Below are positions 22,828-34,880 of a DNA stretch of 64,000 nt, in pieces. The stretch lies in contig NW_027479441.1 in the NCBI RefSeq assembly GCF_051014685.1, forward strand, positions 1 to 64,000, given 5' to 3'. Made by a program: the position numbers and the translations under genes. The stretch's first letter is position 1. The number at the start of each line of letters is the position of its first letter. This DNA is from Ptiloglossa arizonensis (Eukaryota > Arthropoda > Insecta > Hymenoptera > Colletidae). The notes under the pieces were generated by a model. That model did no database searches, was not told the DNA's origin, and was given only the letters and a program-made list of their open reading frames with translations.

Positions 22828-23535
22828 TCTCGAAACCAATAACTGGAATGGCCTAGGGGAATAGTACACACGCCATTGTAATCGGGCGGGTTTCTACTTT
22901 CAGATGCAACAGGAATATCTCGTGTTCGTCAATCCGTTCGAGAGGTATGGGAGTTTGAAGTTAAGGAATGGTTGAGAAACCATCAAAATTTTCGCAAGTC
23001 TGATACTCGAAACCAATAACTGGATTGGCCTAGGGGAAAAATACACAGACCGTTGTAATCGGGCGAGTATCTGCTTTCAGATGCAACAGGAATTTCTCGA
23101 GTTCGTCAATCCGTTCGCGAGATATGGGAGTTTAATGTTAAGGAATGGTTGAGAAACCATCAAAATTTTCGCAAGTGTTATACTCGAAACCAATAACTGG
23201 ATTCGCCTAGGGGAAAAGTACACACACCATTGTAATCGGGCGAGCTTCTACTTTCAGATGCAACAGGAACTTCTCGAGTTCGTCAATCCGTTCGCGAGAT
23301 ATGGGAGTTTACAGTTAAGGAATGGTTGAGAAACCATCAAAATTTTCGCAAGTCTGATTCTCGAAACCAATAACTGGAATGGCCTAGGGGAAAAATACAC
23401 ACACCATTGTAATCGGGCGGGTTTCTACTTTCAGATGCAACAGGAATATCTCGAGTTCGTCAATCCGTTCGCGAGATATGGGAGTTTGAAATTAAGGAAT
23501 GGTTGAGAAACCATCAAAATTTTCGCAAGTCTCAT

Positions 23536-23712
23536 ACTCGAAACCAATAACTACAATGGCGTAGTGGAAAAATACACACACCATTGTAAACGGGCGAGCT
23601 TCTAATTTAAGATGCAACAGGTGTTACTCGGTTTCCTCAATCCGTTCGCGAAATATCGGAGTTTGCATTTAAGAGATGGTTGAGAAACCATCAAAATTTT
23701 CGCAAGTCTGAT
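23536..23712. repeat. Strongly diverged monomer, copy 2
   Basis: Same variants as 22,121-22,297, at an offset of 1,415 bp. That is seven 177-bp monomers plus one 176-bp monomer (22,652-22,827), so a unit of eight monomers was duplicated here. Confidence 0.85.
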
Positions 23713-24951
23713 ACTCGAAACCAATAACTGGATTGGCCTAGGGGAAAAGTACACACACCATTGTAATCGGGCGAGCTTCTACTTTCAGATGCAACAGGAA
23801 TTTCTCGAGTTCGTCAATCCGTTCGCGAGATATGGGAGTTTACAGTTAAGGAATGGTTGAGAAACCATCAAAATTTTCGCAAGTCTGATTCTCGAAACCA
23901 ATAACTGGAATGGCCTAGGGGAAAAATACACAGACCGTTGTAATCGGGCGAGTATCTGCTTTCAGATGCAACAGGAATTTCTCGAGTTCGTCAATCCGTT
24001 CGCGAGATATGGGTGTTAGAAATTAAGGAATGGTTGAGAAACCATCAAAATTTTCGCAAGTCTGATACTCGAAACCAATAACTGGATTGGCCTAGGGGAA
24101 AAGTACACACACCGTTGTAATCGGGCGAGTTTCTACTTTCAGATGCAACAGGAATTTCTCGAGTTCGTCAATCCGTTCGCGAGAAATGGGAGTTAGAAGT
24201 TAAGGAATGGTTGAGAGACAATCAAAATTTTCGCAAGTCTGATACTCGAAACCAATAACTACAATGGCCTAGGCGAAAAATACACAGACCGTTGGATTCG
24301 GGCGAGTATCTGCTTTCAGATGCAACAGGAATTTCCCGAGTTCGTCAATCCGTTCGCGAGATATGGGAGTTTAATGTTAAGGAATGGTTGAGAAACCATC
24401 AAAACTTTCGCAAGTCTGATACTCGAAACCAATAACTGGAATGGCCTAGGGGAAAAGTACACACACCATTGTAATCGGGCGAGTTTCTGCTTTTAAATGC
24501 AACAGGAATTTCTCGAGTTCGTCAATCCGTTCGCGAAATATGGGTGATAGAAATTAAGGAATGGTTGAGAAACCACCAAAATTTTCGCAAGTCTGATACT
24601 CGAAACCAATAACTACAATGGCCTAGGGGAAAAATACACAGACCGTTGTAATCGGGCGAGTATCTGCTTTCAGATGCAACAGGAATTTCTCGAGTTCGTC
24701 AATCCGTTCGCGAGATATGGGTGTTAGAAATTAAGGAATGGTTGAGAAACCATCAAAATTTTCGCAAGTCTGATACTCGAAACCAATAACTACAATGGCC
24801 TAGGGGAAAAATACACAGACCGTTGTAATCGGGCGAGTATCTGCTTTCAGATGCAACAGGAATTTCTCGAGTTCGTCAATCCGTTCGCGAGATATGGGAG
24901 TTTAATGTTAAGGAATGGTTGAGAAACCATCAAAATTTTCGCATGTCTGAT

Positions 24952-27075
24952 ACTCGAAACCAATAACTGGATTGGCCTAGGGGAAAAGTACACACACCAT
25001 TGTAATCGGGCGAGTTTCTGCTTTCAAGTGCAACAGGAATTTCTCGAGTTCGTCAATCCGTTCGCGAGATATGGGTGTTAGAAATTAAGGAATGGTTGAG
25101 AAACCATCAAAATTTTCGCAAGTCTGATACTCGAAACCAATAACTACAATGGCCTAGGGGAAAAATACACAGACCGTTGTAATCGGGCGAGTATCTGCTT
25201 TCAGATGCAACAGGAATTTCTCGAGTTCGTCAATCCGTTCGCGAGATATGGGAGTTTAATGTTAAGGAATGGTTGAGAAACCATCAAAACTTTCGCAAGT
25301 CTGATACTCGAAACCAATAACTGGAATGGCCTAGGGGAAAAGTACACACACCATTGTAATCGGGCGAGTTTCTGCTTTCAAATGCAACAGGAATTTCTCG
25401 AGTTCGTCAATCCGTTCGCGAGATATGGGTGTTAGAAATTAAGGAATGGTTGAGAAACCATCAAAATTTTCGCAAGTCTGATACTCGAAACCAATAACTA
25501 CAATGGCCTAGGGGAAAAATACACAGACCGTTGTAATCGGGCGAGTATCTGCTTTCAGATGCAACAGGAATTTCTCGAGTTCGTCAATCCGTTCGCGAGA
25601 TATGGGAGTTTGAACTTAAGGAATGGTTGAGGAACCATCAAAATTTTCGCAAGTGTGATACTCGAAACCAATAACTGGATTGGCCTAGGGGAAAAGTACA
25701 CACACCATTGTAATCGGGCGAGTTTCTGCTTTCAAGTGCAACAGGAATTTCTCGAGTTCGTCAATCCGTTCGCGAGATATGGGTGTTAGAAATTAAGGAA
25801 TGGTTGAGAAACCATCAAAATTTTCGCAAGTCTGATACTCGAAACCAATAACTACAATGGCCTAGGGGAAAAATACACAGACCGTTGTAATCGGGCGAGT
25901 ATCTGCTTTCAGATGCAACAGGAATTTCTCGAGTTCGTCAATCCGTTCGCGAGATATGGGAGTTTAATGTTAAGGAATGGTTGAGAAACCATCAAAACTT
26001 TCGCAAGTCTGATACTCGAAACCAATAACTGGAATGGCCTAGGGGAAAAGTACACACACCATTGTAATCGGGCGAGTTTCTGCTTTCAAATGCAACAGGA
26101 ATTTCTCGAGTTCGTCAATCCGTTCGCGAGATATGGGTGTTAGAAATTAAGGAATGGTTGAGAAACCATCAAAATTTTCGCAAGTCTGATACTCGAAACC
26201 AATAACTACAATGGCCTAGGGGAAAAATACACAGACCGTTGTAATCGGGCGAGTATCTGCTTTCAGATGCAACAGGAATTTCTCGAGTTCGTCAATCCGT
26301 TCGCGAGATATGGGAGTTTGAACTTAAGGAATGGTTGAGGAACCATCAAAATTTTCGCAAGTGTGATACTCGAAACCAATAACTGGATTGGCCTAGGGGA
26401 AAAGTACACACACCATTGTAATCGGGCGAGTTTCTGCGTTCAAGTGCAACAGGAATTTCTCGAGTTCGTCAATCCGTTCGCGAGATATGGGTGTTAGAAA
26501 TTAAGGAATGGTTGAGAAACCATCAAAATTTTCGCAAGTCTGATACTCGAAACCAATAACTACAATGGCCTAGGGGAAAAATACACAGACCGTTGTAATC
26601 GGGCGAGTATCTGCTTTCAGATGCAACAGGAATTTCTCGAGTTCGTCAATCCGTTCGCGAGATATGGGAGTTTAATGTTAAGGAATGGTTGAGAAACCAT
26701 CAAAACTTTCGCAAGTCTGATACTCGAAACCAATAACTGGAATGGCCTAGGGGAAAAGTACACACACCATTGTAATCGGGCGAGTTTCTGCTTTCAAATG
26801 CAACAGGAATTTCTCGAGTTCGTCAATCCGTTCGCGAGATATGGGTGTTAGAAATTAAGGAATGGTTGAGAAACCATCAAAATTTTCGCAAGTCTGATAC
26901 TCGAAACCAATAACTACAATGGCCTAGGGGAAAAATACACAGACCGTTGTAATCGGGCGAGTATCTGCTTTCAGATGCAACAGGAATTTCTCGAGTTCGT
27001 CAATCCGTTCGCGAGATATGGGAGTTTGAACTTAAGGAATGGTTGAGGAACCATCAAAATTTTCGCAAGTGTGAT
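24952..27075. repeat. Four-monomer HOR (708 bp), three tandem copies
   Basis: The marker TTTCAAGTGCAAC (or GTTCAAGTGC in the third copy) is at 25,025, 25,733 and 26,441, exactly 708 bp apart. Each unit has monomer a (CAAGTGCAAC, GTGTTAGAAATT), b (GAGTATCTGC, GTTTAATGTT, AAAACTTTCG), c (TTTCAAATGC, GTGTTAGAAATT) and d (GAGTATCTGC, GAACTTAAGG, GAGGAACC, GTGTGATAC). Units start at 24,952, 25,660 and 26,368. The first unit is entered from a CATGTCTG monomer rather than from d. Confidence 0.92.
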
Positions 27076-28845
27076 ACTCGAAACCAATAACTGGATTGGC
27101 CAAGGGGAAAAGTACACACACCATTGTAATCGGGCGAGCTTCTATTTTCAGATGCAACAGGAATTTCTCGAGTTCGTCAATCCGTTCGCGAGATATGGGA
27201 GTTTGAAGTTAAGGAATGGTTGAGAGACCATCAAAATTTTCGCAATTCTGATACTCGAAACCAATAACTGGAACGACCTAGTGGAAAAGTACACACACCA
27301 TTGTAATCGGGCGGGTTTCTACTTTCAGATGGAACAGGAATTTCTCGAGTTCGTCAATCGGTTCGCGAGATATGGGAGTTTGAAGTTAACAAATTGTTGA
27401 GATACCATCAAAATTTTCGCTGGTCTGATACTCGAAACCAATAACTACAATGGCCTAGGGGAGAAATACACATACCGTTGTAATCGGGCGAGTTTCTGCT
27501 TTCAGATGCAACAGGAATTTCTCGAGTTCGTCAATCCGTTCGCGAGATATGGGAGTTAGAAGTTAAGGAATGGTTGAGAAACCATCAAAATTTTCGCAAG
27601 TCTGATACTCGAAACCAATAACTGGAATGGCCTAGGGGAAAAGTACACACACCGTTGTAATCGGGCGAGTTTCTGCTTTCAAATGCAACAGGAATTTCTC
27701 GAGTTCGTCAATCCGTTCGCGAGATATGGGTGTTAGAAATTAAGGAATGGTTGAGAAACCATCAAAATTTTCGCAAGTCTGATACTCGAAACCAATAACT
27801 ACAATGGCCTAGGGGAAAAATACACAGACCGTTGTAATCGGGCGAGTATCTGCTTTCAGACGCAACAGGAATTTCTCGAGTTCGTCAATCCGTTCGCGAG
27901 ATATGGGAGTTTAAAGTTAAGGAATGGTTGAGAAACCAGCAAAATTTTCGCAAGTCTGATACTCGAAACCAATAACTGGAATGGCCTAGGGGAAAAGTAC
28001 ACACACCATTGTAATCGGGCGGGTTTCTACTTTCAGATGCAATAGGAATATCTCGAGTTCGTCCATCCGTTCGCGAGATATGGGAGTTTGAAGTTAAGGA
28101 ATTGTTGAGAAAGCATCAAAATTTTCGCATGTCTGATACTCGAAACCAATAACTGGATTGGCCTAGGCGAAAAATACACAGACCGTTGGAATCGGGCGGG
28201 TTTCTACTTTCAGATGCAACAGGAATTTCTCGAGTTCGTTAATCCGTTCGCGAGATATGGGAGTTTGTAGTTAAGGAATGGTTGAGAAACCATCAAAATT
28301 TTCGCAAGTCTGATACTCGAAACCACTAACTGGAATGGCCTAGGGGAAAAGTACACACACCATTGTAATCGGACGAGTTTCTACTTTCAGATGCAACAGG
28401 AATATGTCGAGTTCGTTAATCCGTTCGCGAGATATGGGAGTTTGAAGTTAAGGAATGTTCGAGAAACCATCAAAATTTTCGCAAGTCTGATACTCGAAAA
28501 TAATGACTAATATTGCCTACGGCAAAAATACACATACCGTTGTAATAGGGCGAGTATCTGCTTTCAGATGCAACAGGAATTTCTCGAGTTCGTCAATCCG
28601 TTCGCGAGATATGGTAGTTTGAAGTTAAGTAATGGTTGAGAAACCATCAAAATTTTCGCAAGTCTGATACTCGAAACCAATAACTACAATGGCCTAGGGG
28701 AAAAATACACAGACCGTTGTAATCGGGCGAGTATCTGCTTTCAGATGCAACAGGAATTTCTCGAGTTCGTCAATCCGTTCGCGAGATATGGGAGTTTGAA
28801 CTTAAGGAATGGTTGAGGAACCATCAAAATTTTCGCAAGTGTGAT
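27076..28845. repeat. Ten mixed monomers between two HOR blocks
   Basis: Exactly 1,770 bp. Markers in order include GGCCAAGGGG with CTTCTATTTTC, GAACGACCTAGTGG with GATGGAACAGG, CTGGTCTG, GCTTTCAGACGCAAC, ATGCAATAGG with GAAAGCATC, AGGCGAAAAAT with GTTGGAATCGGG, ACCACTAAC with GGACGAG, and AAATAATGACTAATATTGCC. Most of this order is repeated at 32,386-34,500 with extra monomers inserted. Confidence 0.85.
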
Positions 28846-30615
28846 ACTCGAAACCAATAACTGGATTGGCCAAGGGGAAAAGTACACACACCATTGTAAT
28901 CGGGCGAGCTTCTATTTTCAGATGCAACAGGAATTTCTCGAGTTCGTCAATCCGTTCGCGAGATATGGGTGTTAGAAGTTAAGGAATGGTTGAGAAACCA
29001 TCAAAATTTTCGCAAGTCTGATACTCGAAACCAATAACTACAATGGCCTAGGGGAAAAATACACAGACCGTTGTAATCGGGCGAGTATCTGCTTTCAGAT
29101 GCAACAGGAATTTCTCGAGTTCGTCAATCCGTTCGCGAGATATGGGAGTTTGAACTTAAGGAATGGTTGAGGAACCATCAAAATTTTCGCAAGTGTGATA
29201 CTCGAAACCAATAACTGGATTGGCCTAGGGGAAAAGTACACACACCATTGTAATCGGGCGAGTTTCTGCTTTCAAGTGCAACAGGAATTTCTCGAGTTCG
29301 TCAATCCGTTCGCGAGATATGGGTGTTAGAAATTAAGGAATGGTTGAGAAACCATCAAAATTTTCGCAAGTCTGATACTCGAAACCAATAACTACAATGG
29401 CCTAGGGGAAAAATACACAGACCGTTGTAATCGGGCGAGTATCTGCTTTCAGATGCAACAGGAATTTCTCGAGTTCGTCAATCCGTTCGCGAGATATGGG
29501 AGTTTAATGTTAAGGAATGGTTGAGAAACCATCAAAACTTTCGCAAGTCTGATACTCGAAACCAATAACTGGAATGGCCTAGGGGAAAAGTACACACACC
29601 ATTGTAATCGGGCGAGTTTCTGCTTTCAAATGCAACAGGAATTTCTCGAGTTCGTCAATCCGTTCGCGAGATATGGGTGTTAGAAATTAAGGAATGGTTG
29701 AGAAACCATCAAAATTTTCGCAAGTCTGATACTCGAAACCAATAACTACAATGGCCTAGGGGAAAAATACACAGACCGTTGTAATCGGGCGAGTATCTGC
29801 TTTCAGATGCAACAGGAATTTCTCGAGTTCGTCAATCCGTTCGCGAGATATGGGAGTTTGAACTTAAGGAATGGTTGAGGAACCATCAAAATTTTCGCAA
29901 GTGTGATACTCGAAACCAATAACTGGATTGGCCTAGGGGAAAAGTACACACACCATTGTAATCGGGCGAGTTTCTGCGTTCAAGTGCAACAGGAATTTCT
30001 CGAGTTCGTCAATCCGTTCGCGAGATATGGGTGTTAGAAATTAAGGAATGGTTGAGAAACCATCAAAATTTTCGCAAGTCTGATACTCGAAACCAATAAC
30101 TACAATGGCCTAGGGGAAAAATACACAGACCGTTGTAATCGGGCGAGTATCTGCTTTCAGATGCAACAGGAATTTCTCGAGTTCGTCAATCCGTTCGCGA
30201 GATATGGGAGTTTAATGTTAAGGAATGGTTGAGAAACCATCAAAACTTTCGCAAGTCTGATACTCGAAACCAATAACTGGAATGGCCTAGGGGAAAAGTA
30301 CACACACCATTGTAATCGGGCGAGTTTCTGCTTTCAAATGCAACAGGAATTTCTCGAGTTCGTCAATCCGTTCGCGAGATATGGGTGTTAGAAATTAAGG
30401 AATGGTTGAGAAACCATCAAAATTTTCGCAAGTCTGATACTCGAAACCAATAACTACAATGGCCTAGGGGAAAAATACACAGACCGTTGTAATCGGGCGA
30501 GTATCTGCTTTCAGATGCAACAGGAATTTCTCGAGTTCGTCAATCCGTTCGCGAGATATGGGAGTTTGAACTTAAGGAATGGTTGAGGAACCATCAAAAT
30601 TTTCGCAAGTGTGAT
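28846..30615. repeat. Ten-monomer HOR (1,770 bp), copy 1
   Basis: The unit is one GGCCAAGGGG monomer, one GAGTATCTGC/GAACTTAAGG monomer, then two copies of the 708-bp a-b-c-d tetramer starting at 29,200 and 29,908. The CAAGTGC marker is at 29,273 and in the GTTCAAGTGC form at 29,981. The following 1,770 bp repeat it with no difference that I could find by eye, so the duplication is recent. Confidence 0.93.
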
Positions 30616-32385
30616 ACTCGAAACCAATAACTGGATTGGCCAAGGGGAAAAGTACACACACCATTGTAATCGGGCGAGCTTCTATTTTCAGATGCAACAG
30701 GAATTTCTCGAGTTCGTCAATCCGTTCGCGAGATATGGGTGTTAGAAGTTAAGGAATGGTTGAGAAACCATCAAAATTTTCGCAAGTCTGATACTCGAAA
30801 CCAATAACTACAATGGCCTAGGGGAAAAATACACAGACCGTTGTAATCGGGCGAGTATCTGCTTTCAGATGCAACAGGAATTTCTCGAGTTCGTCAATCC
30901 GTTCGCGAGATATGGGAGTTTGAACTTAAGGAATGGTTGAGGAACCATCAAAATTTTCGCAAGTGTGATACTCGAAACCAATAACTGGATTGGCCTAGGG
31001 GAAAAGTACACACACCATTGTAATCGGGCGAGTTTCTGCTTTCAAGTGCAACAGGAATTTCTCGAGTTCGTCAATCCGTTCGCGAGATATGGGTGTTAGA
31101 AATTAAGGAATGGTTGAGAAACCATCAAAATTTTCGCAAGTCTGATACTCGAAACCAATAACTACAATGGCCTAGGGGAAAAATACACAGACCGTTGTAA
31201 TCGGGCGAGTATCTGCTTTCAGATGCAACAGGAATTTCTCGAGTTCGTCAATCCGTTCGCGAGATATGGGAGTTTAATGTTAAGGAATGGTTGAGAAACC
31301 ATCAAAACTTTCGCAAGTCTGATACTCGAAACCAATAACTGGAATGGCCTAGGGGAAAAGTACACACACCATTGTAATCGGGCGAGTTTCTGCTTTCAAA
31401 TGCAACAGGAATTTCTCGAGTTCGTCAATCCGTTCGCGAGATATGGGTGTTAGAAATTAAGGAATGGTTGAGAAACCATCAAAATTTTCGCAAGTCTGAT
31501 ACTCGAAACCAATAACTACAATGGCCTAGGGGAAAAATACACAGACCGTTGTAATCGGGCGAGTATCTGCTTTCAGATGCAACAGGAATTTCTCGAGTTC
31601 GTCAATCCGTTCGCGAGATATGGGAGTTTGAACTTAAGGAATGGTTGAGGAACCATCAAAATTTTCGCAAGTGTGATACTCGAAACCAATAACTGGATTG
31701 GCCTAGGGGAAAAGTACACACACCATTGTAATCGGGCGAGTTTCTGCGTTCAAGTGCAACAGGAATTTCTCGAGTTCGTCAATCCGTTCGCGAGATATGG
31801 GTGTTAGAAATTAAGGAATGGTTGAGAAACCATCAAAATTTTCGCAAGTCTGATACTCGAAACCAATAACTACAATGGCCTAGGGGAAAAATACACAGAC
31901 CGTTGTAATCGGGCGAGTATCTGCTTTCAGATGCAACAGGAATTTCTCGAGTTCGTCAATCCGTTCGCGAGATATGGGAGTTTAATGTTAAGGAATGGTT
32001 GAGAAACCATCAAAACTTTCGCAAGTCTGATACTCGAAACCAATAACTGGAATGGCCTAGGGGAAAAGTACACACACCATTGTAATCGGGCGAGTTTCTG
32101 CTTTCAAATGCAACAGGAATTTCTCGAGTTCGTCAATCCGTTCGCGAGATATGGGTGTTAGAAATTAAGGAATGGTTGAGAAACCATCAAAATTTTCGCA
32201 AGTCTGATACTCGAAACCAATAACTACAATGGCCTAGGGGAAAAATACACAGACCGTTGTAATCGGGCGAGTATCTGCTTTCAGATGCAACAGGAATTTC
32301 TCGAGTTCGTCAATCCGTTCGCGAGATATGGGAGTTTGAACTTAAGGAATGGTTGAGGAACCATCAAAATTTTCGCAAGTGTGAT
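30616..32385. repeat. Ten-monomer HOR (1,770 bp), copy 2
   Basis: Aligned at 1,770 bp to copy 1, with CAAGTGC at 31,043 and GTTCAAGTGC at 31,751. From about 30,793 to about 32,790 the sequence also matches about 25,483-27,480 at an offset of 5,310 bp (30 monomers). The 10-mer is therefore nested in a larger duplication. Confidence 0.93.
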
Positions 32386-34880
32386 ACTCGAAACCAATAA
32401 CTGGATTGGCCAAGGGGAAAAGTACACACACCATTGTAATCGGGCGAGCTTCTATTTTCAGATGCAACAGGAATTTCTCGAGTTCGTCAATCCGTTCGCG
32501 AGATATGGGAGTTTGAAGTTAAGGAATGGTTGAGAGACCATCAAAATTTTCGCAATTCTGATACTCGAAACCAATAACTGGAACGACCTAGTGGAAAAGT
32601 ACACACACCATTGTAATCGGGCGGGTTTCTACTTTCAGATGGAACAGGAATTTCTCGAGTTCGTCAATCGGTTCGCGAGATATGGGAGTTTGAAGTTAAC
32701 AAATTGTTGAGATACCATCAAAATTTTCGCTGGTCTGATACTCGAAACCAATAACTACAATGGCCTAGGGGAGAAATACACATACCGTTGTAATCGGGCG
32801 GGTTTCTACTTTCAGATGCAACAGGAATTTCTCGAGTTCGTTAATCCGTTCGCGAGATATGGGAGTTTGTAGTTAAGGAATGGTTGAGAAACCATCAAAA
32901 TTTTCGCAAGTGTGATACTCGAAACCAATAACTGGATTGGCCAAGGGGAAAAGTACACACACCATTGTAATCGGGCGAGCTTCTATTTTCAGATGCAACA
33001 GGAATTTCTCGAGTTCGTCAATCCGTTCGCGAGATATGGGAGTTAGAAGTTAAGGAATGGTTGAGAAACCATCAAAATTTTCGCAAGTCTGATACTCGAA
33101 ACCAATAACTGGAATGGCCTAGGGGAAAAGTACACACACCGTTGTAATCGGGCGAGTTTCTGCTTTCAAATGCAACAGGAATTTCTCGAGTTCGTCAATC
33201 CGTTCGCGAGATATGGGTGTTAGAAATTAAGGAATGGTTGAGAAACCATCAAAATTTTCGCAAGTCTGATACTCGAAACCAATAACTACAATGGCCTAGG
33301 GGAAAAATACACAGACCGTTGTAATCGGGCGAGTATCTGCTTTCAGACGCAACAGGAATTTCTCGAGTTCGTCAATCCGTTCGCGAGATATGGGAGTTTA
33401 AAGTTAAGGAATGGTTGAGAAACCAGCAAAATTTTCGCAAGTCTGATACTCGAAACCAATAACTGGAATGGCCTAGGGGAAAAGTACACACACCATTGTA
33501 ATCGGGCGGGTTTCTACTTTCAGATGCAATAGGAATATCTCGAGTTCGTCCATCCGTTCGCGAGATATGGGAGTTTGAAGTTAAGGAATTGTTGAGAAAG
33601 CATCAAAATTTTCGCATGTCTGATACTCGAAACCAATAACTGGATTGGCCTAGGCGAAAAATACACAGACCGTTGGAATCGGGCGGGTTTCTATTTTCAG
33701 ATGCAACAGGAATTTCTCGAGTTCGTTAATCCGTTCGCGAGATATGGGAGTTTGTAGTTAAGGAATGGTTGAGAAACCATCAAAATTTTCGCAAGTCTGA
33801 TACTCGAAACCACTAACTGGAATGGCCTAGGGGAAAAGTACACACACCATTGTAATCGGGCGGGTTTCTACTTTCAGATGCAATAGGAATATCTCGAGTT
33901 CGTCCATCCGTTCGCGAGATATGGGAGTTTGAAGTTAAGGAATTGTTGAGAAAGCATCAAAATTTTCGCATGTCTGATACTCGAAACCAATAACTGGATT
34001 GGCCTAGGCGAAAAATACACAGACCGTTGGAATCGGGCGGGTTTCTACTTTCAGATGCAACAGGAATTTCTCGAGTTCGTTAATCCGTTCGCGAGATATG
34101 GGAGTTTGTAGTTAAGGAATGGTTGAGAAACCATCAAAATTTTCGCAAGTCTGATACTCGAAACCACTAACTGGAATGGCCTAGGGGAAAAGTACACACA
34201 CCATTGTAATCGGACGAGTTTCTACTTTCAGATGCAACAGGAATATGTCGAGTTCGTTAATCCGTTCGCGAGATATGGGAGTTTGAAGTTAAGGAATGTT
34301 CGAGAAACCATCAAAATTTTCGCAAGTCTGATACTCGAAAATAATGACTAATATTGCCTACGGCAAAAATACACATACCGTTGTAATAGGGCGAGTATCT
34401 GCTTTCAGATGCAACAGGAATTTCTCGAGTTCGTCAATCCGTTCGCGAGATATGGTAGTTTGAAGTTAAGTAATGGTTGAGAAACCATCAAAATTTTCGC
34501 AAGTCTGATACTCGAAAATAATGACTAATATTGCCTACGGCAAAAATACACATACCGTTGTAATAGGGCGAGTATCTGCTTTCAGATGCAACAGGAATTT
34601 CTCGAGTTCGTCAATCCGTTCGCGAGATATGGGAGTTTGAAGTTAAGGAATTGTTGAGAAAGCATCAAAATTTTCGCAAGTCTGATACTCGAAACCAATA
34701 ACTACAATGGCCTAGGGGAAAAATACACAGACCGTTGTAATCGGGCGAGTATCTGCTTTCAGATGCAACAGGAATTTCTCGAGTTCGTCAATCCGTTCGC
34801 GAGATATGGGAGTTTGAACTTAAGGAATGGTTGAGGAACCATCAAAATTTTCGCAAGTGTGATACTCGAAACCAATAACT
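32386..34880. repeat. Second copy of the mixed block, enlarged by inserted monomers
   Basis: Follows the order of 27,076-28,845, but the offset grows from 5,310 to 5,487 near 33,000 and to 5,841 by 34,212. One and then two further monomers have been gained. The two-monomer gain is a tandem duplication of 354 bp: about 33,487-33,840 and 33,841-34,194 share ATGCAATAGG, GAAAGCATC and AGGCGAAAAAT with GTTGGAATCGGG. The AATATTGCCTACGGC subtype then appears twice in close succession (about 34,345 and 34,522). Confidence 0.85.

Larger units (their letters stand above)
17331..24951. repeat. Heterogeneous satellite zone without an obvious long HOR
   Basis: The monomers continue in 177-bp register but show no extended higher-order period that I could follow. 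Local copies exist: a two-monomer duplication at offset 354 (around 18,176-18,390 and 18,530-18,744, marked by ATTCACGCAAG, GAAATCAATAAC and GTCAACCCG), and an eight-monomer duplication around 22.1 and 23.5 kb. The CTCTCCGATG family fades out and the AATATTGCCTACGGC family first appears at 22,652. A monomer 1-type copy (AGGCGAAAAAT, TTGGATTCGGG) is at 24,244. No genes were seen. Confidence 0.85.
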
